DNA of 24,591 bases, from the IMG/VR virus record IMGVR_UViG_3300036782_000006, positions 1-24,591 of that record. One strand, given 5' to 3'. Shown here one piece after another: positions 1 through 8,092 of this stretch (position 1 is its first letter; every line of letters begins with the position of its first letter). Under the pieces are notes generated by a model. That model was not told the DNA's origin, did not search any database, and was given only the letters and a program-made list of their open reading frames with translations. Source of the stretch: a virus. Position numbers and translations under genes: made by a program.

Positions 1-95
1 GTGAATAACGTCCCGTTTAAGGACGGGGTACAGGTCCACGAAACATCAGATCAGATCGTTGCCTGATTGCTCCGTACACCAGATTTGACAATAAC

Positions 96-1103
96 TCAAT
101 TCGTCACCAACGATCGCCGAAAGTCATGCGTTCGCCACTCCAGAATATCAATTTTATCCCTTAACTTTTTCATATAGAGATTTGCTGACGAACGGTCAAT
201 TGCTTTGTCCAGTTCCTGACCTGGAAAGAGAATGTCATTCCCAGAATTGAGTAGCCTTTCAATATATGGCTTCACCTGGTCGAACACAGGCCGACGAATA
301 ATATTGCCCATCTTTGAATGCTCTGCTGGGGTAGTCCAGATCAGATCATCCATATTGAACTCACTGGCAGTAGCAAGGCGCAGCTCTGATAATCTGGCAC
401 CCCATAGCAACAATAATTGATGAAGAACTTTGTTAGAACTGGCGATCTTGTTGTTCTCCAGCGCTAGCCATATTTTAGCCAGTTCGGTATAGGTGAGAAC
501 CCGGCTTCCAACATCAGGCTTCTTGCCAATGGTCTTAACACTAAGCTTCAAAACCTCACATGATGGGATCAACTGCCTACTGATGCACCAGTTCATCACA
601 GAACGTAGTTGAAGCAAGAGCACCCTGGCCTTTTTGCCGTTTTTCTTTTCCTGCTTATCGAAGAACCTCACCCACGCAGATACTGGAATATTGACTACTG
701 GCGCGTCCGGGAATTCTGTGTACATGGTGTTGTACACAACCGACTTGTAAAGCGTCTGTGTATTGGGTTTGAGCGTTTCAACATATTTACTCCACCATTG
801 ATCCAGACACTCTTTAAGAGTTAATTCGCCATCTTCCTTTGCAAAATAATTTTTAGGGTTTAGCCCCTTGAGGTACAATTCGCGCATCTCGCCGACCACA
901 ACGCGAGCATCTTTAAGAGACGTTGCTGGGTACCGCCCAACAGAAAGGCGTACTGGCTTACCGTTCCAGCGATAGCGAAACTGGAATGTAATCGTTCCGG
1001 TTGGGGTAATGCGTACACTGAGCCCGTCACCATCTGTGACTTCGGGCACGCCGCTGTAAGGTTTAGCGTTGATGCTGCGCAGTTTGGTATCACTGAGGGC
1101 CAC
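96..1103 (-). pseudogene. Truncated tyrosine integrase (P4-type), C-terminus missing
   Basis: The 335 residues have the usual P4-type layout: an N-terminal arm-binding DUF4102-like domain (about residues 1-85, with the motif PVRLSVGRYPATSLKDAR), a core-binding domain (about 90-190) and the start of the catalytic domain. The first catalytic Arg is visible in GARLSELR and the HxxR box in HDFRR. The frame then stops five residues later (SLVTN, stop). The second His and the Tyr nucleophile, normally 30-60 residues further on, are absent, and I could not find them in the other two frames of the 95 bases beyond. The enzyme should therefore be inactive. I chose the GTG at 1101-1103 because it gives the family-typical start VALSDTKLRSI; a GTG at 1122-1124 would add seven residues. 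It reads away from the tRNA and differs clearly from the intact integrase at 1534, so it is a relic of another element. Confidence 0.85.
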
Positions 1104-1298
1104 GGCTCTATATCCTGTACACACTGAGTTTCAGCATTCTGTACTCAATATGTACGCAATGGCAAGTGAACGAAGTGATTTTCTAAGCGGATAGATAATA
1201 ACGAACAGGAAATAAAAGAGATGAAATGCTTGATGGTGAGTGGGCTGATAGGATAACATGCAACACAAGATGAACACTTAAAAATCAGCAAATTCAAT

Positions 1299-1373
1299 GT
1301 TCCCTTAGTTAAATGGATATAACGAGCCCCTCCTAAGGGCTAGTTGCAGGTTCGATTCCTGCAGGGAACGCCA
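1299..1373 (+). tRNA. argW: tRNA-Arg(CCU), argW-like; prophage attachment site
   Basis: A full cloverleaf can be drawn. The acceptor stem is GTTCCCT (1299-1305) with AGGGAAC (1363-1369), discriminator G and encoded CCA (1371-1373). The anticodon stem AGCCC/GGGCT encloses the loop CTCCTAA with anticodon CCT at 1332-1334, and the T-arm is GCAGG-TTCGATT-CCTGC. The body matches E. coli argW as I remember it, while the acceptor stem differs by paired changes, so the tRNA still folds. Sf6 and related phages use argW as attB. The Sf6-type integrase lies 160 bases downstream in the same direction, so the 3' half of the tRNA is taken to be the att core that restores the gene after integration. Confidence 0.93.
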
Positions 1374-1470
1374 TTCCTCAGTTCGCTACCATCCGCTACA
1401 GTTCGCAGAACCCCCATCATCGCTGACCAAATCAAACATAGTTGTTCGCCTTAGTTCGTCATCGTTCGTT
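1350..1470 (+). other. Prophage att arm with five to six phased GTTCG motifs
   Basis: GTTCG occurs at 1350 (tRNA T-loop), 1381, 1401, 1444, 1454 and 1464. The steps are 31, 20, 43, 10 and 10 bases, mostly near whole helical turns. The stretch lies between the att core in the tRNA and the integrase promoter, where lambdoid phages carry arm-type integrase and Xis sites. That the repeats are such sites is inference from position and phasing. Confidence 0.45.
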
Positions 1471-1533
1471 GACAGCCACACTCTTTAGCGGGTAAAAAAC
1501 GAGTAAAATAAATTTACCCACCGGATTTTACCC
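1469..1533 (+). promoter_or_regulatory. Integrase promoter with operator-like inverted repeat
   Basis: There is a perfect -35 TTGACA (1469-1474), an 18-base spacer and TAAAAA (1493-1498) as -10. The repeat GGGTAAAA (1490-1497) overlaps this -10, and its inverse TTTTACCC (1526-1533) directly abuts the integrase ATG. A further TTTACCC lies at 1513-1519. No good Shine-Dalgarno sequence is visible. The arrangement suggests autoregulation by the integrase or another phage protein, as is known for P4-type integrases. The promoter is reasonable by consensus; the operator is inference. Confidence 0.5.
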
Positions 1534-2688
1534 ATGCTGACTGTGAAACAGATTGAAGCGGCAAAGCCGAAAGATAAGCCATACCGCCTTCTAGATGCCA
1601 ATGGGCTCTATCTATATGTTCCTGTGTCGGGAAAGAAGGTTTGGCAGTTACGCTATAAGATGGCTGGTAAAGAGAAGGTTTTAACCGTGGGTAAATATCC
1701 ACTCATGCCGCTGCAGGAAGCCAGGGAAAAAGCGTTCGAGGCCAGGAAGGGAATATCCGACGGCATTGATCCGGTGCAGTCGAAAAGAAAGATAGACGCA
1801 AATGACTCTTTCGATTCCATTTACAATGAGTGGTATGAGCACAAAAAAGAGGTGTGGTCTGAAGGTTATGCGCTGGAGATGTCTCGCATGTTCAAGGATG
1901 ACATTCTTCCCATGATCGGAAGCCTCAACATCAATGAGATTGAGCCCATGCAGATTCTGGCGGTTATCCGGCACTTTGAAAGTCGCGGGGCTATGGAGAG
2001 GGCCAATAAGGCTAGGAGGCGATGCGGTGAGGTTTTCAGATACGCAATTGTCACTGGCCGCGCTAAATACAATCCATCACCAGATTTAGCCGACGCGATG
2101 AAGGGATACCGAAAGAAGAATTTCCCGTTCTTACCTGCTGAACAGATACCAGCTTTCAACGCCGCGCTGGCCGGATTTACCGGAAGCATAATATCTAAGG
2201 TTGCCACTCAGGTTTTGCAGTACACAGCCATGCGCACAAAAGAGCTACGTTCTATGCAATGGGCGAACGTCGATTTTGAAACCAGGCTGTTCACGATCGA
2301 TGAAGAAGAAATGAAGGGCAGGAGAACGCATCTGGTACCAATGTCTGATCAGGTGGCGGATTTACTACACATGTTAAGGCCAATGACGGAGCCAGTATCA
2401 ACATTTGTCTTTGCAGGAAGGAATGACAAAAAGAAGCCAATCAGCGAAAACGCAGTGCTGCTTGTTATTCGCCAGATCGGATACGAGGGTTTAACCAGCG
2501 GCCACGGATTCCGTCATCAGTTCAGCACGGTGCTTAATGAAAACGGATGGCCTCATGACGCGATAGAAAAGCAACTCGCGCACTCTGACAAGAACAGCAT
2601 CAGAGGGATATACAATCACGCTCAGTACATGGATAAGCGCCGTGAGATGATGCAATGGTGGGCTGACTGGATAGATGGGAAGTCGTGA
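1534..2688 (+). CDS. int: Prophage integrase, tyrosine recombinase (Sf6 Int type)
   Basis: This 384-residue site-specific recombinase should integrate and excise the prophage at the tRNA-Arg gene. The N-terminal DUF4102-like arm-binding domain (about 1-90) contains GKEKVLTVGKYPLMPLQEAR. A core-binding domain (about 95-190) follows, then the catalytic domain (about 205-375). The catalytic set is complete: Arg234 (TAMRTKELR), His324/Arg327 (HGFRH), His350 (QLAH) and the likely nucleophile Tyr360 (IYNHAQY). It ends with the family tail MMQWWADW. Length and sequence agree with Sf6 Int (about 385 residues) as I remember it. The start is fixed by the MLTVKQIEAAKP opening. It is followed directly by an intrinsic terminator, so it is probably transcribed alone. 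Confidence 0.96.
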   Translation: MLTVKQIEAAKPKDKPYRLLDANGLYLYVPVSGKKVWQLRYKMAGKEKVLTVGKYPLMPLQEAREKAFEARKGISDGIDPVQSKRKIDANDSFDSIYNEWYEHKKEVWSEGYALEMSRMFKDDILPMIGSLNINEIEPMQILAVIRHFESRGAMERANKARRRCGEVFRYAIVTGRAKYNPSPDLADAMKGYRKKNFPFLPAEQIPAFNAALAGFTGSIISKVATQVLQYTAMRTKELRSMQWANVDFETRLFTIDEEEMKGRRTHLVPMSDQVADLLHMLRPMTEPVSTFVFAGRNDKKKPISENAVLLVIRQIGYEGLTSGHGFRHQFSTVLNENGWPHDAIEKQLAHSDKNSIRGIYNHAQYMDKRREMMQWWADWIDGKS

Positions 2689-2689
2689 T

Positions 2690-2748
2690 AATTAGCGCAA
2701 GCCGAATCGACACCATCCGTGGCTTGAGTTGTTTTGCGCTAATTTTTT
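2690..2748 (+). terminator. Intrinsic terminator after int
   Basis: AATTAGCGCAA (2690-2700) pairs perfectly with TTGCGCTAATT (2734-2744), and the right arm runs into a T tract. The loop of about 33 bases is long but can fold internally (GCC at 2701-2703 with GGC at 2721-2723). The structure begins two bases past the integrase stop codon. Confidence 0.7.
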
Positions 2749-2940
2749 GCCCCATGAGTGCCACACCTGGTTCATCCTCATACCTTACCCCCGGAGGGAA
2801 CACTGTTAAGTGCTCCGAGGGTAAGGCTCTCAAGCGGTCGGAATCCCGACTAAGTGACAACGTGCAGCTATTTGATGACAGAACAAAAACTGACATTTAA
2901 ACTAAGATACCTTTAACTTTTTAATTAAAACGGTGTTACT
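2749..2940. other. Folded non-coding stretch between int and the acyltransferase gene
   Basis: No convincing gene is visible here on either strand. CCTTACCCCCGGAG (2783-2796) pairs with CTCCGAGGGTAAGG (2813-2826) with one mismatch in 14, and the loop can extend the hairpin through CACT/AGTG (2801-2804 and 2809-2812). A second hairpin, GTCGG-AATC-CCGAC, lies at 2837-2850. The end becomes AT-rich and could hold the promoter of the next gene: CTGACA (2890-2895), 17-base spacer, TTAACT (2913-2918). The function of the hairpins is unknown to me. Neither has a T tract, so they are not ordinary terminators. Confidence 0.5.
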
Positions 2941-4002
2941 TTGAAGCATATATCATCATTGGACGGTGCTAGAGGGCTAGCTGTAATTCTGGTTATGTTA
3001 TTCCACCTTCACATTCCAGGGCTGGCTCTTGGATGGGCTGGCGTTCCACTTTTCTTTTGCCTTTCAGGTTTTTTGATTACTGGAATTTTAATTAGTAACA
3101 AAAACAAACCATTTTCAGAGTACATTGGGAATTTTCTATTGAATAGATCGCTTAGAATATTTCCTCTTTTCTATGCCTACCTTATTGTAAACTTCTTAAT
3201 GCTTCTTATTTTAGGTAAAAGTACCGATGGTTACATATGGTTCGTTTTATACCTTCAAAACTACATAATAGGATTAACCGGGGAAACTCCTGGGCTTCTT
3301 GGTCATACATGGTCGCTAGCCATAGAGGAGCAGTTTTATTGGCTATGGCCGATTGCAATTTTTTTCATCAAAGATAAATTTTACACAAAAACTTTCGTGT
3401 CTCTTATAGTAATATCAATGTTATCAAGGATCGTAATATACAATCTAACAAACCATTCTCCATACATGATTAATGTTACGCTGATAAGCTGTGTTGACAT
3501 GCTGGTACTTGGTTCATTTTTCGCAAAAATAAAAGATGAAAAAAACGCTGGAAAAATATCAATCGTCATGGCTGCGTTCGGCATTATCACTACTTTTTAC
3601 GCAATTCACTCAGTTGGTTATTCGTCATTCTGGTCACCTGAAGAGTGGGCTGGAAAATGTTGGTATCTTTTCACCGCTTTAGGAATGACATTTAGCCCAT
3701 TGATTTACTTACTATATAAACTTGACAAGTGTGGGAAAGATATTTTTCTAACTAAGTTATTCACCAGCAAGGCATTAGTTTATACAGGAAAAATAAGCTA
3801 TGGTTTGTATATGTGGCATATATTATGTTTTTATGCTGTAGACATGATCTTTGACAAGATGGGAATGCAAAAATCAGGATTTATATGGTCCACTACATCA
3901 TTGATGTTGGCGTTTGTTGTATCGACAATATCATTCTATGCCTTTGAAATTCATTTTCTGAATTTAAAAAACAAAAGAAAATATTCACAATCTGTTTCAT
4001 AA
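2941..4002 (+). CDS. Membrane O-acyltransferase (acyltransferase-3 family), probable O-antigen acetylase
   Basis: This 353-residue protein is very hydrophobic with about ten predicted membrane spans. The family signature is clear: LDGARGLAVILVMLFH gives the Arg11/His22 pair, RSLRIFPLFY follows at about 69-78, and HTWSLAIEEQFYWLWP lies at 122-137. Members move acetyl groups across the inner membrane onto lipopolysaccharide sugars. In Sf6 the serotype-converting oac gene occupies the same place, between int and the tailspike, so O-antigen modification by the lysogen is the likely role. The exact acceptor sugar cannot be told. The start is TTG, because a TAA at 2926-2928 closes the frame upstream and no ATG lies between; the ribosome site is poor. 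The gene is much richer in A and T than the virion genes, typical of a transferred lysogenic-conversion gene. A strong terminator follows. Confidence 0.85.
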   Translation: MKHISSLDGARGLAVILVMLFHLHIPGLALGWAGVPLFFCLSGFLITGILISNKNKPFSEYIGNFLLNRSLRIFPLFYAYLIVNFLMLLILGKSTDGYIWFVLYLQNYIIGLTGETPGLLGHTWSLAIEEQFYWLWPIAIFFIKDKFYTKTFVSLIVISMLSRIVIYNLTNHSPYMINVTLISCVDMLVLGSFFAKIKDEKNAGKISIVMAAFGIITTFYAIHSVGYSSFWSPEEWAGKCWYLFTALGMTFSPLIYLLYKLDKCGKDIFLTKLFTSKALVYTGKISYGLYMWHILCFYAVDMIFDKMGMQKSGFIWSTTSLMLAFVVSTISFYAFEIHFLNLKNKRKYSQSVS

Positions 4003-4004
4003 AT

Positions 4005-4027
4005 AAGGGCGGGGTAATCCCGCCCTT
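4005..4027. terminator. Bidirectional intrinsic terminator between the acyltransferase and tailspike genes
   Basis: AAGGGCGGG (4005-4013) pairs perfectly with CCCGCCCTT (4019-4027) around a five-base loop. It lies 3 bases past the acyltransferase stop codon and 12 bases past the tailspike stop codon on the other strand. It should end both convergent transcripts, including the late operon. Confidence 0.85.
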
Positions 4028-4038
4028 TCCTTCATCGT

Positions 4039-5901
4039 TCAGCTACACACCTGAACGGTACCGGTCAGCGTGTAAATGCCGCCTGAACTGGTGAACGCAC
4101 CGATCTCTAGACGAATAAATCCCCCAGCGTTTCTAATTATAATACCCATGGATGAATTAGGGTCTGCGCGATTTACATTCACACCATATATATCACCATA
4201 TAACTTAACATCTCCTGTACTGCTTGTCAGAATCAAATTAAATTTTGCAAATGTTGTATCCCTGTAAACAATTTTTGTATCCAGCAGCACGGTTACATCT
4301 GTGTTTCCTGGGGCAAATGCTTGGTGAGTACAAAATGCAACCTGATTAGGGTAGGTTCTACCTGTATCACCTGAAAAATGAAGAGGGATAACACCAGATG
4401 TTGATATGTTTTTAGATAAAATGTCCCCGACAGACACACCGGATCTATGGGAGATCAATGATACATTACTATTTGAACCTGAAATTATATTAGATGGTAT
4501 TGTAGTTGATCCATCAATGATTTGAGGTAAGTGAAATTCCATAACGGTCCCAGGGTTAGATAGGTCAACTAACCCTCTATATGTAAATCCATTATCTTCA
4601 ACACCTACATTTACAATGTCATTTGATTCATGCCATATACCTCGAACAATGCCGCTGCCAGAACCCTGAAAAATAACATCTGTGAAATTAATGTAATTGG
4701 ATATCCACTCAGCATTAATATATGTTGAATGTAAAAATGAGAACAGAGTTCCACGGATTGCCTCAAAGTAGTTATTATCCCACTTCATTCCATGATACTC
4801 ACCATCAAAGGAGAATCCGCGACTACCCCCCTCAAATGTACAGTTAGACCATGATAGTGCCGCCCCACCATCAGTGAAAGAGTAAGCCCATTCAACAGTA
4901 GTTGTTACTCTTTTAAATTCTATGGCATTTGACGACTTGCCAAAAGAAAAGAAAGGAACTGATACTTCTGTTCCTCCTGATGCATAAATGTCCTCATACA
5001 CTGAATAGAACATATTCCTACCATCAACACCCTGTCGGCAGTTGCTGAATTTGATATTTTTCAACCAGCAACCTTTCAGGAAGTCATTAGCTCTCAGGAA
5101 TGTATATGCATCAACAACATAAACATTATTAAACGTCGAGTTCCAAACAATTTTTGTTTCATCGGGAGCCGAAATGTTACTTACTAGTAAGTCCCCTTCC
5201 AGCGTGGCCGTCTCAAAAGTAGGAAGCGTTGATCCTGACCTGAAACCCTTTATTGTTGCCCAGCGGAAATCCATTTGTGTATTCGAGGCGAATAAAACGG
5301 TGCCTTTTATGAGATAGGTTTTCCCAAAGCTGCCGAGGATAGTGCCACCACCCCGCTTCGCAATATCAAGCGTTGCGGCATTAAATCCTGCTGTATCATC
5401 GTTAACGCCATCACCTACGACCCCAGGGTAATCGTCAAAGAAGACAAGGTGATTGATTTTATTCTTTGCAGTGTTTAAAGAATCGAGTTCTGTCTGGAGA
5501 TTGTTCCCTGATGCAGTGCCTACAATCGAAGCGCCGCCGTTAGATGCCAGCTCTGTTCTTAACTGGTCAGGGTCATATTTTAGCACGTTTGGGTAATAGA
5601 ACTGCTGCACTCCATACGCGTCATATACCGCCATTGAGTGGCCTTGCACAGTGACAAATTTTGCAATCTGTCCGTTGTATACCGGAAACCCCCCGGCGTT
5701 TATAGCGATAGGCTGGGATACCGGCACATGAGATCCATCCTCATTTTCTAGGTATATCTGTATTTGGTTTGATGGGATGGTTGGGTCTGTATCGATTTTA
5801 CCGATGTAGATTTTCCCATTTGAAGCAGCCTTGAAAGAGCGTGCAAGGGTGAAGAGTTGAGACGGCATGCTCACCACAACATTGGCAGTGATATCTGACA
5901 T
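4039..5901 (-). CDS. 9: Tailspike: P22-type head-binding domain with an unfamiliar receptor-binding body
   Basis: The first ~113 residues are the P22 gp9 head-binding domain ([69 protein letters not shown]), which docks six trimers on the tail. A linker with a short helical stretch (about 114-155) leads into [20 protein letters not shown], the classic opening of pectate-lyase-like beta-helix tailspikes. The rest (about 160-620) looks like a right-handed beta-helix plus a C-terminal beta domain. I do not recognise its catalytic residues, and it does not resemble the P22, Sf6 or HK620 body I remember. It should bind and perhaps cleave or deacetylate a different O-antigen. GGAG stands about nine bases before the ATG. 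It is the last gene of the late operon. Confidence 0.93.
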   Translation of the reverse strand: MSDITANVVVSMPSQLFTLARSFKAASNGKIYIGKIDTDPTIPSNQIQIYLENEDGSHVPVSQPIAINAGGFPVYNGQIAKFVTVQGHSMAVYDAYGVQQFYYPNVLKYDPDQLRTELASNGGASIVGTASGNNLQTELDSLNTAKNKINHLVFFDDYPGVVGDGVNDDTAGFNAATLDIAKRGGGTILGSFGKTYLIKGTVLFASNTQMDFRWATIKGFRSGSTLPTFETATLEGDLLVSNISAPDETKIVWNSTFNNVYVVDAYTFLRANDFLKGCWLKNIKFSNCRQGVDGRNMFYSVYEDIYASGGTEVSVPFFSFGKSSNAIEFKRVTTTVEWAYSFTDGGAALSWSNCTFEGGSRGFSFDGEYHGMKWDNNYFEAIRGTLFSFLHSTYINAEWISNYINFTDVIFQGSGSGIVRGIWHESNDIVNVGVEDNGFTYRGLVDLSNPGTVMEFHLPQIIDGSTTIPSNIISGSNSNVSLISHRSGVSVGDILSKNISTSGVIPLHFSGDTGRTYPNQVAFCTHQAFAPGNTDVTVLLDTKIVYRDTTFAKFNLILTSSTGDVKLYGDIYGVNVNRADPNSSMGIIIRNAGGFIRLEIGAFTSSGGIYTLTGTVQVCS

Positions 5902-5952
5902 TTACTTTTCTCCAGGCGCAGCAAATCCACACAAGTTAAACTTGCGTAGCTT

Positions 5953-5998
5953 TGCTATAATTATGTTAATTGTGTTGAATATGAATTCAGGAGATTAA
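5953..5998 (+). promoter_or_regulatory. Extended -10 promoter and ribosome site for the 72-residue membrane protein
   Basis: A perfect extended -10, TGCTATAAT (5953-5961), faces right in the gap between the tailspike and gp16. The -35 is weak (AGTTAA at 5934-5939), as is usual for extended -10 promoters. The start would be near 5967, with a leader of about 33 bases ending in CAGGAG six bases before the ATG at 6000. Its opposed direction to the late operon implies expression independent of Q. Confidence 0.6.
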
Positions 5999-5999
5999 A

Positions 6000-6218
6000 A
6001 TGATTACTCTGGTGTACATCGGTTTCATCATATTCACAGTTGCCGCGATAATAGCTATAGGAACAATTGGTACATTAGTTGAAGGACTAAGAAAAATTAG
6101 CAACGCAAATGAAGAGGCCATATCCAAACTTCAGGATGAGGTTTTTTATATGAAAATAGAAATTGAAAAATTAAGATCCGAAAGCGTATCAGAAAATAAT
6201 TACTCTCGCGCCGCTTGA
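6000..6218 (+). CDS. Small single-span membrane protein with coiled coil (unknown function, immI position)
   Basis: This is a 72-residue protein. Residues 2-27 form one hydrophobic span with a GTIGT motif. Positive residues follow (R31, K32), which predicts a cytoplasmic C-terminus. Residues 37-58 keep a 3-4 hydrophobic spacing (N37, I41, L44, V48, M51, I55, L58), typical of a coiled coil, so the protein may form membrane-tethered oligomers. It has a good AGGAG ribosome site and its own extended -10 promoter, and is read against the late genes; its last 19 bases overlap the gp16 3' end. P22 carries immI, with its exclusion and antirepressor genes, between gp16 and the tailspike. By position this gene is a candidate superinfection-exclusion or other lysogen-expressed gene. 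I see no similarity to SieA, Mnt, Arc or Ant. Function is unproven. Confidence 0.65.
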   Translation: MITLVYIGFIIFTVAAIIAIGTIGTLVEGLRKISNANEEAISKLQDEVFYMKIEIEKLRSESVSENNYSRAA

Positions 6219-8092
6219 GGAGCTATGATTGGTCTAGCTATGTTTGCTGCGTTGTTTAACGCTCGCTCATATGCTGGAGTTCCAGGCTTAGTGTTAGCAA
6301 GCCTCAGCAATGCGTTTCTTACCGGCTTCGACTCATAGACTCGCATAGCTAATCCATACCCAGACTCTGCCGCCAAAGATGCGCCACTAGAAGCAACCCC
6401 AGAGCCGAGCCTCAAAGGGTTGGCAAGCGCTTGACCAGTTTGCGTAACAACATTTGCTGAGTCAGCACGAGAGGTCTCTCTGAGAACATTATGTAAAGCA
6501 TCTAGCTCCTTCATATGCCTTCCACTGAATATGGTGTTGTATATCTCGCCTCCTGACTGACGTTTTAACTTGTTTACCTCAGTAATGAACTTAGCAGGTG
6601 AGCCGCCCGTTTTTTCCGATATACGGCTAATGTATGCCGCTCTCATGGCATCCTTACCTTTATCATCAAGCGCAGGCCAGATACGTTTGATATCTGATGC
6701 ATTGCGGCTATACACGACGCTATTGATAAGTTCAGGTGTTGCCTGATTTGTCGCGCTGTTCAAGTTGGTGGCAATCTTCTTGTTCAACACCTTGTTGTAG
6801 ATATTCGAGTAATCTGAGTTAGCCTTGATGTAGTTAGCGGCCTCTTGTGGACCGAGGTTTTTACCGACAGCACCGCGCAAGTCTCTCGTCATCGCATTCT
6901 CAATGCGGTTTGTGATCGCCTTTGCCTGGTCAGGAAATACCATTGCATCCCCCTGAACATTAGACCGGAAAGCCGTCCTGTGCTGTTTTAACAGATCGAA
7001 GTCAATGTTTGGATTTGAGAGCTCTGACTTTAAGTTTTCCAGCGTTGACACCAGGTTTTTATCTGCGGAAGTACCAAGGCGATTAAGTTTAACCAGGCTG
7101 TCATCAATCGCGGTCACTGCATTGGAGGTTTCAACAGGTGTTGTACCCATCTTTTGTGTGATGCCCTCCAGCGCTTTACCCGCTACATCCCTGCGCCCTT
7201 TTAAATTGCTTGTTAGCGATTTGACCACATCGTCAGGGTTGTACTCTCCAAATTTATCGAGGTAATTAGATACAGCCTTGCTTCTGGCTGCCTGCTGAGC
7301 CTCTCGCTGCGCTCCGGTTCCTAGCAATGCCCCTTCACCTCCCTGAACGAGCCCCTTACCAAAAGCACCAAGATTGTTCACAGGTACAGCTACATCAGAT
7401 GTCATCGGTGTAATGCCAAGTGACTCGGCATTCGCTATAGTCTGTGCGGCTTCTGGGGAAATTGAGCCTTTAAAAGCTGTAATGCCACGCCCAATTCCTT
7501 TTGCTGCAGCAGATAAAGCCCCCTGAGCACCAAGGTTTATTGCTGCATTCTGAGCCACATTTCCAGCAAAATCACCCTGCTGATTCGTTGCGTCAGAAAT
7601 GGATCCAGCAATCATATTGCCTGCCACTCCAAGCCCTGGTGTTAGGTAGTTCCCTATGGACTCCCCTGCCTGAGCATATGGGTCAGTTGGACGATCTACC
7701 GGGCGATAAACATCATCGAGAACCTTTGGCCCGCCAAGACCCTGACTGATGGCATTAATTAAACTAGCGCCACCTTGTAAAGCGTCAAACGGGATATTTA
7801 TCAGACCTCGACCAGCCTGCTCGGCAGCATTGCCAAGGTCAGACAGAAACCCTCCCTGCTGCTGTTGTGCTGCCTGAGATTCCGGTGCCTGTTGCTGCTG
7901 TTGCGCCTCCTTAGAGCCTACAGAAGAAGGGTATGCAGAGTAGAATGCATCACGAGCAGCAGCCCAATCGTCGCCACTAACTTTTGGTGCTACCACGGTA
8001 TCAAAGTATTCCGCTTGCGCCTCCGCTTGCTGCTGAGGATTGAGAGCCTGAAATTTCTGAGAGGCGATCACATCTTTCCATGCCTTTGCCAT
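6200..8092 (-). CDS. 16: DNA ejection (pilot) protein gp16
   Basis: At 630 residues it is close to P22 gp16 (609). It is the last of three ejection proteins, in the fixed order 7-20-16. These proteins leave the virion with the DNA and form a conduit through the cell envelope. The sequence begins [19 protein letters not shown], with a DNA-transfer-like N-terminus (FYSAYPS), then a Gln-rich stretch (about 63-80). A long Gly/Ala-rich segment (about 83-200) and an alpha-helical C-terminal half with Lys/Arg patches follow. Its ATG shares one base with the gp20 stop (TAATG), which implies translational coupling. Its 3' end overlaps the opposed small membrane-protein gene. Confidence 0.9.
   Translation of the reverse strand: MAKAWKDVIASQKFQALNPQQQAEAQAEYFDTVVAPKVSGDDWAAARDAFYSAYPSSVGSKEAQQQQQAPESQAAQQQQGGFLSDLGNAAEQAGRGLINIPFDALQGGASLINAISQGLGGPKVLDDVYRPVDRPTDPYAQAGESIGNYLTPGLGVAGNMIAGSISDATNQQGDFAGNVAQNAAINLGAQGALSAAAKGIGRGITAFKGSISPEAAQTIANAESLGITPMTSDVAVPVNNLGAFGKGLVQGGEGALLGTGAQREAQQAARSKAVSNYLDKFGEYNPDDVVKSLTSNLKGRRDVAGKALEGITQKMGTTPVETSNAVTAIDDSLVKLNRLGTSADKNLVSTLENLKSELSNPNIDFDLLKQHRTAFRSNVQGDAMVFPDQAKAITNRIENAMTRDLRGAVGKNLGPQEAANYIKANSDYSNIYNKVLNKKIATNLNSATNQATPELINSVVYSRNASDIKRIWPALDDKGKDAMRAAYISRISEKTGGSPAKFITEVNKLKRQSGGEIYNTIFSGRHMKELDALHNVLRETSRADSANVVTQTGQALANPLRLGSGVASSGASLAAESGYGLAMRVYESKPVRNALLRLANTKPGTPAYERALNNAANIARPIIAPQAARE

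Noticed and set aside
2600-2900. Open frames on both strands across the int-acyltransferase gap (about 71 and 98 codons)
   Set aside because: No family-like sequence, poor starts, and one overlaps the int 3' end. The stretch is better explained by its terminator and hairpins.
5902-6218. P22 immI genes (mnt, arc, ant, sieA) between gp16 and tailspike
   Set aside because: The gap is only about 300 bases and holds just the 72-codon gene, which resembles none of them.
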